A model generated the notes under the pieces. It saw nothing but the letters and a program-made list of their open reading frames with translations, did not search any database and was not told the origin of the DNA. Both the position numbers and the translations under genes were made by a program. Source: an uncultured Paraprevotella sp. (GTDB lineage: Bacteria; Bacteroidota; Bacteroidia; Bacteroidales; Bacteroidaceae). From it: a stretch of DNA of 64,000 bases. Positions 15,117 to 24,424 of the stretch are shown here, in pieces (within the stretch, counting starts at the first letter, position 1; each line of letters begins with the position of its first letter). The DNA is taken from the NCBI GenBank assembly GCA_910586505.1, contig CAJUGV010000010.1:1-64000 (forward strand), written 5' to 3'.

Positions 15117-15689
15117 TCAGTTTTCCCCGCTCTGCAACTCTATGGGGGCCGCTTCCGCCTGCTTCCGGCTGTACTTGCGCCAACGCACTCCGTTAACCAA
15201 TTCGGATATTCCGTAAATCATAAAGTTTATACCCAACAGAATAAAGGGCATCGACGCGGATTCCAAAGGTTTGAGGATTACAAACACTCCCAACGCCGTA
15301 ATCAGCAACATAAACAGCAGCACATACCACCGGAACGGAATGAGACGGCGCAGATGAATCATATTCCACAACTGGTTGATACCGGCCAGAACCATCAGAA
15401 AACCTAATATATACATCAGATAAGTAATAAACAGTTCCGGGAAAAAACCGAGGAATACCCCGAAAAGCACACTGCCCAGCCCCACCAAGGGAAACGACGG
15501 CTTGAACGTCTGTTTGTCGGAAGATACTATGATAAAATAATTAATAAGCGACACCATCCCGGAAATCAGGAACAAACCGCCAATCACCTGTACCAGCAAA
15601 CCAGTCATCCGCTCCGGATTAAACACCAGCAGAATGCCGACAAGCATCGCACAGACTGCACGGAATATGTAACTGTTCACAACTTTCAT
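15117..15689 (-). CDS. DUF308/HdeD-like membrane protein
   Basis: The 190-aa protein has six hydrophobic segments arranged as pairs of short helices with Gly-rich turns (for example VIGGLFLISGMVSLINYF, VLFGVFLGFFPELFI, MYILGFLMVLAGINQLW). This is the pattern of DUF308 proteins, the family of the acid-resistance membrane protein HdeD. It ends in a polar tail facing one side. The function in Bacteroidales is not established. It stands alone; a leftward promoter is not obvious in the AT-rich 150 bp upstream. Confidence 0.75.
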   Translation of the reverse strand: MKVVNSYIFRAVCAMLVGILLVFNPERMTGLLVQVIGGLFLISGMVSLINYFIIVSSDKQTFKPSFPLVGLGSVLFGVFLGFFPELFITYLMYILGFLMVLAGINQLWNMIHLRRLIPFRWYVLLFMLLITALGVFVILKPLESASMPFILLGINFMIYGISELVNGVRWRKYSRKQAEAAPIELQSGEN

Positions 15690-15836
15690 AACTGTAACTA
15701 TTTAATGTTTATACAGCGCTAAGATAGAAAATTATCAATGAAACGACGAAAGAAAAAACGATTTTTCAGTGAAAATAAACCGTTTTACGGATTTATTTTA
15801 TTTTCTTTGCCTTCGCTTTATTAAAATACGGTCAGC

Positions 15837-16394
15837 ATGACGGAACTTTATCTCGTAAGACACGGACAGACGGAGGAAAACGCCGCCAACATCCTACAGG
15901 GACACTTGCCCGGACATTTGTCGGGAGAAGGAATCGCACAGGTCGTGGATTTAAGCCATGAACTGGAGCACGTGCATTTCGACGCCCTGCTTTGCAGCGA
16001 CCTGAAGCGCTGCGTGGACACGGCAACCATACTGAACGTTCCGCACGGTTTGACACCCCAATACACCCCGCTGCTCCGCGAACGCGACTGGGGTCCCTTC
16101 ACCGGAATGAACATTCTCAAAGCCCGCACAATATTAGACGACAGGGCCGAACCTACCGGAGCCATGTTCATCCGCGCCATCACATTTCTCCAGGATGTCG
16201 TAACCCGCTATCCCGAAAGCCGTCTGCTGGTAGTCAGTCACGGACTGTTCTGCCGCGTCATTCAGGCAGCCAGCCTGAATAAAACCATCCGCGACATTCC
16301 GCGCATGGACAATGCAGAGGTGCGCATACTCAAACTCATCCCCCCTTTCCGCTTCACTGCCCGACAGGAAGAGGCGGAAGCCTCAGCCAATTAA
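15837..16394 (+). CDS. Histidine phosphatase family protein (phosphoglycerate mutase-like)
   Basis: The start MTELYLVRHGQTEEN carries the LxRHGxT motif whose histidine (residue 9) is phosphorylated during catalysis. The second conserved elements ERDWGPFTGM (near 82-91) and VVSHGLFCR (near 127) complete the active site. At 185 aa it matches small acid-phosphatase, alpha-ribazole-phosphatase and phosphoglycerate-mutase-like members. The substrate is not set by sequence. It sits 17 bp upstream of pabB in what looks like one operon, so a phosphatase step linked to folate precursors is worth considering, but that is inference from position. Confidence 0.85.
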   Translation: MTELYLVRHGQTEENAANILQGHLPGHLSGEGIAQVVDLSHELEHVHFDALLCSDLKRCVDTATILNVPHGLTPQYTPLLRERDWGPFTGMNILKARTILDDRAEPTGAMFIRAITFLQDVVTRYPESRLLVVSHGLFCRVIQAASLNKTIRDIPRMDNAEVRILKLIPPFRFTARQEEAEASAN

Positions 16395-16411
16395 CTTCCC
16401 TCCTTCAGTAT

Positions 16412-17404
16412 ATGAGATTATATGACAAACAGAAAGCTGTCAAATGCATCAACACGCTCGCAAGACGTGGAGAACCGTTTATATTTCTGATAGATTACCT
16501 GCAGGAGAAAAACTACGTGGAAGAGGTAAAGAACGTGTCTTCGGCAGAACTGCTTTACAACCTGAACGGATTTACGAATGAAGGAAAATTCCATAAACAA
16601 CAGGACGGCATACCGGAACCATTGGAATGGCAACCTGCGCCAGTCTCTTTTAAAGAATACAGTTCCGCATTCGAACATGTCAAGAAGAATATTCTTGCCG
16701 GCAACAGTTTTCTCACCAATCTGACATTTCAAACCCCGGTATCCACCAACCTTACGTTAGAGAATATATACCATCACTCACGCGCGCTATATAAGGTATG
16801 GGTCAAAGAACAGTTTGTTGTGTTCTCACCCGAGAGTTTTGTACGCATAAATAACGGGATGATCAGTTCCTTCCCCATGAAAGGAACGATCAATGCTTCC
16901 ATTCCGAATGCACGACACACATTGCTAAATGACGAAAAAGAAGCCGCGGAACATGCCACGATTGTAGATTTAATAAGGAACGACCTCAGCATGGTGGCCA
17001 CCGAAGTCGCTGTAAAACGCTACCGCTATATCGATACCCTGCAGACCAACCGCGGCCCTATCCTGCAAACCAGCTCGGAAATATGCGGCAAGCTGCCTGA
17101 AGATTACAGGACGCATCTGGGAAATATCCTTTTCAGCATGCTGCCGGCCGGCTCCATTACCGGAGCACCCAAGAAGAAGACCATGCAAATCATCGGTGAG
17201 GCAGAAAACTACGAACGGGGATTCTACACCGGCATAGCAGGTTATTTCGACGGGAAAGACCTCGACAGCGGGGTGATGATCCGCTTTATAGAGCAACAGG
17301 AACAGGGGCTGTGCTTTAAAAGCGGCGGCGGCATCACATCCATGAGCGATGCCGGAAACGAATATGAAGAAATGAAACAAAAAATATATGTGCCGGTTTA
17401 TTGA
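16412..17404 (+). CDS. pabB: Aminodeoxychorismate synthase component I (PabB)
   Basis: It converts chorismate and ammonia to 4-amino-4-deoxychorismate for p-aminobenzoate and folate. The chorismate-binding domain is recognised by SFPMKGTI (residues 151-158; the PIKGT-type motif with the catalytic lysine), DLIRNDLS (near 187), GSITGAPKKKTMQII (near 247) and the C-terminal GGGITSMSDAGNEYEE. At 330 aa it lacks most of the N-terminal lobe of E. coli-type PabB, a short form that I believe is usual in Bacteroidetes. No PabA glutaminase is encoded next to it. It overlaps pabC by 17 bp. Confidence 0.9.
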   Translation: MRLYDKQKAVKCINTLARRGEPFIFLIDYLQEKNYVEEVKNVSSAELLYNLNGFTNEGKFHKQQDGIPEPLEWQPAPVSFKEYSSAFEHVKKNILAGNSFLTNLTFQTPVSTNLTLENIYHHSRALYKVWVKEQFVVFSPESFVRINNGMISSFPMKGTINASIPNARHTLLNDEKEAAEHATIVDLIRNDLSMVATEVAVKRYRYIDTLQTNRGPILQTSSEICGKLPEDYRTHLGNILFSMLPAGSITGAPKKKTMQIIGEAENYERGFYTGIAGYFDGKDLDSGVMIRFIEQQEQGLCFKSGGGITSMSDAGNEYEEMKQKIYVPVY

Positions 17405-18005
17405 GACCATCCGACTGCATGACGGAGAGTGGCACAACCTGAGCCGTCACAACCGAAGAATGAACGCCACCAGAAAAGCTGTCTTCGGAACTTCCGACCT
17501 GCTGGACATCAGCGAGTTTGTAACAGCTTTGCCGTCAAGAGGCGTACACAAATGCCGCATCGTCTACAACCGGCAGATCCTCGAAGTGTCCTTTTCGCCC
17601 TACACTGTCAGGACGGTACGTTCACTCAGAACGGTATATTCCGATACCATCCGCTACCGGTATAAAAATGCGGACAGGAGCGCACTGGAAGCTTTGTTCG
17701 CTCTCCGCGGCAGTCAGGACGACGTGCTGATCGTACGGAACGGCCTGCTTACAGACACTTCCATAGCCAACATCGCACTGGAGAAAGAAGGAATCTGGTA
17801 CACCCCCAAACATCCGCTCCTAAAAGGGACGCAACGCGCACGACTGCTTGAAGAGGAGCGGCTGACGGAATGCGATATCCCGGCCGACGAGATCTATTCC
17901 TACTCACGTATTGCCTTGTTCAATGCCATGATCGATTTCGGTCTCTGCATACTGGACATCAACCGCCGCACCGTTGTGACGGTTCCACGAGAAAAGACCA
18001 CCTAA
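17388..18005 (+). CDS. pabC: Aminodeoxychorismate lyase-like class IV aminotransferase (PabC)
   Basis: A PLP enzyme of fold type IV that would eliminate pyruvate from aminodeoxychorismate to give p-aminobenzoate. Recognised by its class-IV pattern: an N-terminal RFIETIRLHDGEW, a short strand-rich small domain, NGLLTDTSIANIALEKEG (near 122-139) and WYTPKHPLLKGTQRARLLE (near 140-158). At 205 aa it is shorter than E. coli PabC but of the size common in Bacteroidetes. The start overlaps the end of pabB by 17 bp, implying coupled translation. It converges with the fimbrial operon's last gene. Confidence 0.85.
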   Translation: MCRFIETIRLHDGEWHNLSRHNRRMNATRKAVFGTSDLLDISEFVTALPSRGVHKCRIVYNRQILEVSFSPYTVRTVRSLRTVYSDTIRYRYKNADRSALEALFALRGSQDDVLIVRNGLLTDTSIANIALEKEGIWYTPKHPLLKGTQRARLLEEERLTECDIPADEIYSYSRIALFNAMIDFGLCILDINRRTVVTVPREKTT

Positions 18006-18022
18006 AAACGGCACAGGACGGA

Positions 18023-18051
18023 ATAAACGGACACGGACGCAAACCGTTTAT
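18023..18051. terminator. Weak hairpin between convergent genes
   Basis: ATAAACGG (18023-18030) pairs with CCGTTTAT (18044-18051) around a 13-nt loop, located between the pabC stop and the stop of the leftward beta-barrel gene. No clear T-run on either side, so termination is only possible, not shown. Confidence 0.35.
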
Positions 18052-20060
18052 CAGAACGTGTAGCTCGTACCCACAGATAACTTCACAATGATATCGTTGA
18101 GATTCGCCAACCCGTTTCCACCCAGATAATCCTTACGCAGGTAATACTGTGCTTCGGGCTGCACCAGCACACTCCAACGGTCGTTCACCCGGTATTGCCC
18201 TACCACACCGAGGAACAACGCAGGAGCACCCTTAGCGGCAGAGGGGATAACGGGAGACGCATTTTCCGGCACTTCATGCTCCCCACTGTAAACGAAGGCC
18301 TTGCGTGCCACGCGCAAGGCATACAACGCGCCGGCCTCCGCATAGAAGTTGAAACGGCGGTTTAAATCATATTTCTGGTAAATATTGGAAAGATTCAGCA
18401 GATAAGACAACTTAAAATGCAGGTAACTGTCACGCAGGTGCCACTGTGCCGAAAACGTCTTATCCACTCCCAACATGTTCACATTATATGCCAAGCGCAT
18501 TTGCTCATTCAGCGTGAGATACTCAACCTGGCTTTTCAGACTGACGCGACGCGACAGATGGTATCCTACATAGAATGCACCCGACATGTTCGGGGAAAAG
18601 TCGCCGTCGCGCTTGAAAGTCTTCATGTGTTTCAATCCTCCTATGTTCACCCCCGAGAACAAACGATGCTCGAAGAAGTATTTAGGCCAACGGGAACGCT
18701 CCTGCTTATTGACGGCACAGATGCGCACGCCGGCAGACAGCGTCATCGCAGTTTCGGTAAAGACAGCTCTGCGGTCCATGTTCAGATAGGGTTCGTGAAA
18801 CCTCGCCACTGTCACACGCGGCTCTACGAAGAAAGAGGTCTCCTTGTCCAGATTATACAGCAACTGTGCCGCACCCGTAAATCCTGCATAAAAGCATTTC
18901 AGATCATTGGTAGAAGGCGGCATATTCTTGCTGAGCCAGCCGTATTCCCCGCCAGCTGCCAGCACCACATCTAACAAATGCTGCGTCTGGCGCCGGCGCG
19001 TACCGAAATTCAACGGGTTAACAAGTCCCTCAAGACGGAAAGCATGCATGCTTCCTCTGTAAAGATTGTCATAAGCAACGGATGAAACGGAAGCCGCCTC
19101 GGCGGCATGGCTCCAATAAAACTCCTGTCCCGCAGCCGAGAAACGCAGACCGACAATGGGATCGAACCAACGCCCTACGGCGACACGGTAGCTTGTTCCC
19201 AACGTCTTGAACAAACTCAAATCCTTGCTGTTGAATAAGGAAATCCCCTGGGCCACCTCATAGAAGAGCCCCTTGGTATAAACCACATCGTTGCCGTAAT
19301 ACCCGTTCATCTTGTCGAAATTGACAGACAGCCCGGCCTTCACCCCGTATTGTATGTCATATTTCGACACATTCATGTTTCCCGAATGGTCTATATTATC
19401 GGATGCAAGGGCGAAGAACGGTTCTGCAAACAGACGGACATTACGACTCAGGTTTACATACATATTCAGTCCGACCTGCCCCTTGAACACGGCTTCTGCC
19501 ACGTCTTTGTAGGATGAATATACGTAGCCGAGTCCTGCCACTGCCGTAAGGCCCAGCACACGCCGCCTCTTATAACCATAGAGATAGGAAGAAAAATCGA
19601 ACATATAGTCCACATCCACACCCCACTGCTCCACACTGCCGAAGCTGTTCTCCACCTCATACGTGGTATGCGTACCGGTCAGACGTAAGGCACGCACACC
19701 CGAGAAACGGAAGCCGACAAAGAAATCCATAGGCATCGAGGGGATGAGTTTCATATTTCCACACGGAACAATCAGTCTTGCACCGGAATGTACTCCCGCA
19801 AACAAACGGGTACCCAGCCCGCGGACGGAGAAAGAGTCGCCCTCCGCCACATAGCGGTCCGGCAAAAGATAGTCCACAGGATCAAGATTCACGATCCCCT
19901 CCAACTTCGGCAGTGTCTTGTCTACCGTCACCGAATCCACCGCCGCATCTTCCGGCACACTCACCGTCCCCTCTGCAAATACAACAGCAGGAAGGAGGAC
20001 GAAAAGCATCGCTCCCACCCAACGTTCCATGACCATTATGCGTTTCCTTTCTATTCTCAT
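18051..20060 (-). CDS. Outer-membrane beta-barrel protein (669 aa), end of fimbrial operon
   Basis: The N-terminus has a signal peptide (ERWVGAMLFVLLPAVVFAEG; the first Met is followed by in-frame Mets at residues 9 and 11 that may be the true start). The mature protein is a succession of alternating polar/hydrophobic strands with aromatic girdles (for example SVLVQPEAQYYLRKDYLGG) and ends VKLSVGTSYTF, a terminal Phe typical of barrels. It appears to contain two barrel-like halves (about 90-330 and 340-669). No named family is recognised. It is 8 bp downstream of the OmpA-like gene, so it is the last gene of the operon and could be a fibre anchor or secretion channel. Confidence 0.7.
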   Translation of the reverse strand: MRIERKRIMVMERWVGAMLFVLLPAVVFAEGTVSVPEDAAVDSVTVDKTLPKLEGIVNLDPVDYLLPDRYVAEGDSFSVRGLGTRLFAGVHSGARLIVPCGNMKLIPSMPMDFFVGFRFSGVRALRLTGTHTTYEVENSFGSVEQWGVDVDYMFDFSSYLYGYKRRRVLGLTAVAGLGYVYSSYKDVAEAVFKGQVGLNMYVNLSRNVRLFAEPFFALASDNIDHSGNMNVSKYDIQYGVKAGLSVNFDKMNGYYGNDVVYTKGLFYEVAQGISLFNSKDLSLFKTLGTSYRVAVGRWFDPIVGLRFSAAGQEFYWSHAAEAASVSSVAYDNLYRGSMHAFRLEGLVNPLNFGTRRRQTQHLLDVVLAAGGEYGWLSKNMPPSTNDLKCFYAGFTGAAQLLYNLDKETSFFVEPRVTVARFHEPYLNMDRRAVFTETAMTLSAGVRICAVNKQERSRWPKYFFEHRLFSGVNIGGLKHMKTFKRDGDFSPNMSGAFYVGYHLSRRVSLKSQVEYLTLNEQMRLAYNVNMLGVDKTFSAQWHLRDSYLHFKLSYLLNLSNIYQKYDLNRRFNFYAEAGALYALRVARKAFVYSGEHEVPENASPVIPSAAKGAPALFLGVVGQYRVNDRWSVLVQPEAQYYLRKDYLGGNGLANLNDIIVKLSVGTSYTF

Positions 20061-20068
20061 GTTTCTTT

Positions 20069-22597
20069 CTACTCTTCTTCTCCGAACATTTCATCCAACA
20101 GGTCCGGCTCTTGCATGTCCGTTGCCTGCTGTCCCGTCTGCGCAGTCTGCTCGGGCAACTTGGGCGGCTTGGCCGTTCCATCCTTGATCTTCTTCCAATA
20201 GGCTTTGAATGCCTTGCGGTAGTCGTCATTAAACTCTCCGTCGAAGAGCATCACTTTTATAAAATCCTCATCTGTCAGGGCACACTGCACCATCGGTACT
20301 CCCCAGTCGCGAACGGTTTCGCCGAACTCATCACGGTAAGGATCGTCCGATGCCGGTTCAAAAAACTCATCGGGAATAAAGTTCTCATCCCGATATCCCA
20401 CGGTAGATTTCTGACTTTTACCAAACAGACTGAACAACAGTTGTGCTTTCATATAAAGCACCCTTGGGTCGGCCTGATTTACCTTCGACGATTCGGTCAG
20501 CATAAACAAAGCTGTTTCTTTGTTTGAAATATCCGACTGCGCCGCCAATATTACAATCTTGTTCCAATGAGATGAATTGGACACCGTATCTATCACCTCC
20601 GGATCATCCCATTCACAATTCAGACAACGCAGAAACATCTCCAGCTTTTTAAAACGAGGTTCTTCCGGAAGCAACTTCTTTGCACAAACGTATGCCTTGG
20701 CAAAATCACCCTTTTTACACAACATGTCGATATGCGTTGTCACGATGGCCGGATCGTTATACCAGCCGAGTTTGCTATCCGTATCAAAATCCGTCTTTTC
20801 GTAAAAGCGCCTGTTCTCTTCGTCCAGATACGGTTTGAGAAGCATTGTATCGGTATGGTTGCGTGCCAGATAACACTGTGCCAGTTCGTAAGCAGCAAGC
20901 GCCCACGGCCTCACCCCATCTCCCTCTTTCACACTTTCATAAGCGGCACGGGCGATCGGCTCTTTCTCCGCCGGATCTTTTATCATATCCAGCAGATGAT
21001 AGAACTCATAAGGTTTTTGGAGTTTGCCGGCATGATAGTCTGGATTCTCCTGATATTCTTTCCATATTTCTTCCCTTGTTTTCACGCGGTTAGTATAATA
21101 AGAATACTCTATGTCCACATAACGCAAACGGGGAAGAATACGTTTCTCTATTACTTCCCAACAAGGCAAGTGACGGATCTGTTCCTCCTGCTTCCGGACA
21201 TCACGGGTATATTGGAGGATAGAACGCACCATCTGAGCCTCGCTACCCAAAGAATCCGCGGCCAATTCCTCGGCCACTCTTTCCCACGACGCCACCTTGG
21301 CGGCAGATTTCACTTCGCCCGCATCCCGCGCCTCTTTCATGCACGGCAGGCCGTTTAACTCCTGTTTCAGAAAATCGGCACGCTGACGACAAAGGCGCTC
21401 GTTCACAGCCACACCTCCTTCCGGAGAGGCCGAACCGTGTATCACAGCGCCCATTATGCCGGCATCAGCCCCGTCATACCTCGACAAGGTCTGCTTCAAC
21501 TGATTCAGTTGCATCATATTGGTGGAGTCCGCCGGATCAAGCTCCGCCTTCCCCTGTAAGAAATTCAGATACAGTTTCGAATGATCCTTGCTGAGCTGCG
21601 CCCGCCCTCGACGCTCATAAATTCTTTTATCGATAGGTACCTGAATCATATCATAATCCAAGAAGCGCATAGGATCACGCACATAGCCTTCAGACAGACA
21701 TATACTGTCTATCCGGTACGGCGTCTTCATATTCATGCCATATACCATGTCGGCAGTGATCCGATAGTGCAGATTTCTGTTGACAGGATACAGTACCACA
21801 TTCATCGGCATGGAATCCCTTGCATGAGATTCTCTCATAAAACCGACGTGATAACGATATAAGGGATCGTTGGAATAATCGAACCCCACACGGCGATAAT
21901 TCGCCTTGGCAAACTCTGTTCCATCTTTTACAAAAGGAGACAGACAGCCCAGAGTATCGCCTGTTTCCAGCACTGTGACCAACGGCTTTACTATTATCCT
22001 TGATTTGACGTCGACCTGTTCCGGGCTTAAGGGAAATTGATAGAAGAACTCTAATCTATTGCCGCAGGCATCCGGAATCTGAGGCTCCGGACCAGGAGGA
22101 CGCTTAACCAAGACACGCACAGTCTGAATGACTTTTCCCTCCACTATATTAATTTCGATATTCAACCGGTTTTTCACGGCTTCTTTCTTCACCTCCGCTC
22201 CTTCGGGCTTGACAATGATGTATCCGGTTAACGGCAAAAGCAAGGTGCAATCACCTTCAGTTCCTGTTCCCTCCATCACGTCGTACTCATCTTCACGCGC
22301 CGGCACATAGGTAATTCCCCTTTCCTTAGCCTTCATACAGTTCTCATAAAACTTATTAGCCTTACCTGCACTGAAGAAACCGTAAACTATCTGATTGTTC
22401 CAAGGCTTGCGTGCATCTCTTTTCGTAAGGTCCTCGACCCGATAAACCGTCACCGTCACATTCTTCGCTTGTGCAAACAACCACAGCGGCGCAGCCAACA
22501 TCACGACACACACGAAGAAATTGAGACTGAATCTATGAGCCACCTTATACATATACTTATATCTATTGCTTAAACTTTGTTTTTCTTTTGGATACAT
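20069..22597 (-). CDS. Exported OmpA-like domain protein with long helical C-terminus (842 aa)
   Basis: After a signal peptide (cleavage after ...WLFAQ) comes a beta-rich N-terminal half. A peptidoglycan-binding OmpA-type region follows near residues 340-420, seen as YLNFLQGKAELDPADSTN and then HGSASPEGG...NERLCRQRADFL. The usual GYTD aspartate is replaced here by GSASPEG, while the NxxLxxxRA arginine is kept. The C-terminal half is helical and TPR-like, with a Pro/Gln-rich acidic tail. The gene overlaps neither neighbour but is 3 bp after the short DUF3575 gene; an internal Met (residue 16, at 22552) is an alternative start. It probably links the fibre system to the cell wall. Confidence 0.75.
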   Translation of the reverse strand: MYPKEKQSLSNRYKYMYKVAHRFSLNFFVCVVMLAAPLWLFAQAKNVTVTVYRVEDLTKRDARKPWNNQIVYGFFSAGKANKFYENCMKAKERGITYVPAREDEYDVMEGTGTEGDCTLLLPLTGYIIVKPEGAEVKKEAVKNRLNIEINIVEGKVIQTVRVLVKRPPGPEPQIPDACGNRLEFFYQFPLSPEQVDVKSRIIVKPLVTVLETGDTLGCLSPFVKDGTEFAKANYRRVGFDYSNDPLYRYHVGFMRESHARDSMPMNVVLYPVNRNLHYRITADMVYGMNMKTPYRIDSICLSEGYVRDPMRFLDYDMIQVPIDKRIYERRGRAQLSKDHSKLYLNFLQGKAELDPADSTNMMQLNQLKQTLSRYDGADAGIMGAVIHGSASPEGGVAVNERLCRQRADFLKQELNGLPCMKEARDAGEVKSAAKVASWERVAEELAADSLGSEAQMVRSILQYTRDVRKQEEQIRHLPCWEVIEKRILPRLRYVDIEYSYYTNRVKTREEIWKEYQENPDYHAGKLQKPYEFYHLLDMIKDPAEKEPIARAAYESVKEGDGVRPWALAAYELAQCYLARNHTDTMLLKPYLDEENRRFYEKTDFDTDSKLGWYNDPAIVTTHIDMLCKKGDFAKAYVCAKKLLPEEPRFKKLEMFLRCLNCEWDDPEVIDTVSNSSHWNKIVILAAQSDISNKETALFMLTESSKVNQADPRVLYMKAQLLFSLFGKSQKSTVGYRDENFIPDEFFEPASDDPYRDEFGETVRDWGVPMVQCALTDEDFIKVMLFDGEFNDDYRKAFKAYWKKIKDGTAKPPKLPEQTAQTGQQATDMQEPDLLDEMFGEEE

Positions 22598-22600
22598 TCA

Positions 22601-23140
22601 TCATCTGATAATATAAGAAAACGACACGCCAATCTTAAATGGAAGCAGGGCGTATCCGTTTCCCGTCCTGCGGTTCTCCTTATAATGGTCGTTCTCATAG
22701 TAATGTTTCTGATCGTACCAGACTGCTCCGAAGCTACCATAGCATTCCAAATTCCAATGAGGAGACAAATAGAACACATAGCCGAAGGTAAGCCCTCCTC
22801 CAAGGGCATCGCCATCATATATCTCGCTTCCCCATTTTATGTCGTAATTCACAGCAACCAGTCCGATTCCGATAAATTCACGGAACATAGGATGGCCGGA
22901 AAACCAATAGCGGAACTCAGGCTGCAAACCGTATAGTTTCATGTCGCACCCCCACGGCCTATGTGCGGCCATCACGGAAAGCGCACCGCTCGTCCTATTT
23001 CCTGTCACGAGTTCCAGATTCAGATTCGGCATCATGGCCGCATCCCACAAGACATCCGTCTTCAGAGCCAGCATCTGAGCTTTAACAGCCGACAAACCCG
23101 TCAGAAACACCACTATCCACAACAGACGCTTCATTATCAT
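22601..23140 (-). CDS. DUF3575 domain protein (179 aa)
   Basis: A signal peptide (LLWIVVFLTGLSAVKA) precedes a compact beta-barrel-like domain. It has the DUF3575 pattern: LALKTDVLWDAAMMPNLNLE near the N-terminus, then WGCDMKLYGLQPEFRYWFSG, GGGLTFGYVFYLSPHWNLE and a terminal aromatic strand (KIGVSFSYIIR). DUF3575 proteins accompany fimbrillin genes in Bacteroidales, as here, and probably reside in the outer membrane. It lies between the fimbrillins and the OmpA-like gene. A 122-bp gap upstream contains a modest CGTCCGG/CCGGACG hairpin (23187-23224) that might attenuate transcription. Confidence 0.85.
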   Translation of the reverse strand: MIMKRLLWIVVFLTGLSAVKAQMLALKTDVLWDAAMMPNLNLELVTGNRTSGALSVMAAHRPWGCDMKLYGLQPEFRYWFSGHPMFREFIGIGLVAVNYDIKWGSEIYDGDALGGGLTFGYVFYLSPHWNLECYGSFGAVWYDQKHYYENDHYKENRRTGNGYALLPFKIGVSFSYIIR

Positions 23141-23262
23141 ATAATATCTTATTTATTATTTAAATACGTATTATCTGAAAAAGCGACGTCCGGCACTTAT
23201 CTGCGACCGAAACAAGACCGGACGCCGTCAAATCAATTTGTATCTCAGAAAATGAACAACAG

Positions 23263-24396
23263 TTACAAATTGACAGAAGGGTTATCTTCGGCATCAACCC
23301 ACGCATTCAGATTGGCCTGCAACTGGACTTCCTTGGGTTCATGTGCCGTAATCGTAACCGTATAGGTATGTCCGGGCTGGAATGTCGAAGAATTGATCAG
23401 TTTCAACGGGTGTTCCGTCACAAACTCGTCTCCCGTACTCATATTCACAAGAGTGACTCTTACGATATACTCCGACTGCGGAATCGCCAATATGCTTTCG
23501 CCCAACGAGGTCATGGTATTCATATCCATACCCACCATTACAGGTTCAATAGGAGTCCCCTCCTCATCACACAACACATAGCTGGTATAGCCGGACCCTG
23601 TCAGACAGTTAGTCTCGTCCAAAGCAGTCATTTGATTGAAATCCGCTACGGTAAGCACGGCTTTGGCCGCCGCATTGACAATCATGACCTTCGAAACGGC
23701 ATAATCTTTCATGGCCGGTGATACTTCATCCCCGCCTTCCACCTCAGCGCCGGGAGCTACCTGAAACTTGAAACGAGTCATAACGTGCTTCAGGTCGAGT
23801 GTGGGATAGCGTCCCTTATTTCCGCTCTGACGGAAATAAGTTGCGCTATAAGCATATTGTTCGTTGCTGGTGGCGCGTCCCCAAATGATGTCTTTCGTTC
23901 CATCGAGTTCATATGTCACTTCCACACGATTGTCCATTGCCGTAATATCGTTACCCGTCACATAAGGATAATATCCGTAGAAGTCGTAACTATAGAACTG
24001 ACTGATAGGATAATAGTAGTGTTTATCTGCATCCATCCACGTTACATCGCCGCCGGTTTTCCGTGCCTGTACGTTATTCATAATACAGGCTGTCGCACTG
24101 GCTTCGTCCGTTGAGAACCAGTTAATGTCTTCCGGACTTGCATTTATATCCTGTTTTTGACGAGCCAGACAGAAAACACCCATATTCTCAAAGTCACCGT
24201 CGCCGTCTATAGCAGCACGTTTGTCTATTGCTATGCCACTCTGATTGCTTAAACTCAATAAAATCTCCACTTCACTGTCGCCCGGCACAAACAATGTGCC
24301 CGACGAATCATCCCCGTAGACATTCTCCTCGTTAGAGCAGCCGGGCAGTATCACACAGGATACCACCACAGCCATCACATAAACATATTTATTCAT
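23263..24396 (-). CDS. Fimbrillin-like lipoprotein 1 of 3
   Basis: The chosen ATG (MNKYVYVMAVVVS) has a GGAG sequence just upstream; the frame can also be read from a GTG at 24405. The lipobox LPGC gives a lipidated Cys at about residue 20, as in Mfa/Fim-type pilins, which are exported as lipoproteins before proteolytic activation at the surface. The body shows the fimbrillin-like order: YYYPISQFYSYDFYGYYPY, DIIWGRATSNEQY, LKHVMTRFKFQV and the C-terminal FQPGHTYTVTITAHE...VQLQANLNAWVD. At 377 aa the size is typical. It is the most operon-distal of three tandem fimbrillin-like genes. Confidence 0.85.
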   Translation of the reverse strand: MNKYVYVMAVVVSCVILPGCSNEENVYGDDSSGTLFVPGDSEVEILLSLSNQSGIAIDKRAAIDGDGDFENMGVFCLARQKQDINASPEDINWFSTDEASATACIMNNVQARKTGGDVTWMDADKHYYYPISQFYSYDFYGYYPYVTGNDITAMDNRVEVTYELDGTKDIIWGRATSNEQYAYSATYFRQSGNKGRYPTLDLKHVMTRFKFQVAPGAEVEGGDEVSPAMKDYAVSKVMIVNAAAKAVLTVADFNQMTALDETNCLTGSGYTSYVLCDEEGTPIEPVMVGMDMNTMTSLGESILAIPQSEYIVRVTLVNMSTGDEFVTEHPLKLINSSTFQPGHTYTVTITAHEPKEVQLQANLNAWVDAEDNPSVNL

Positions 24397-24424
24397 TAAC
24401 TCCACTATTTTCCTTTCTTATACC

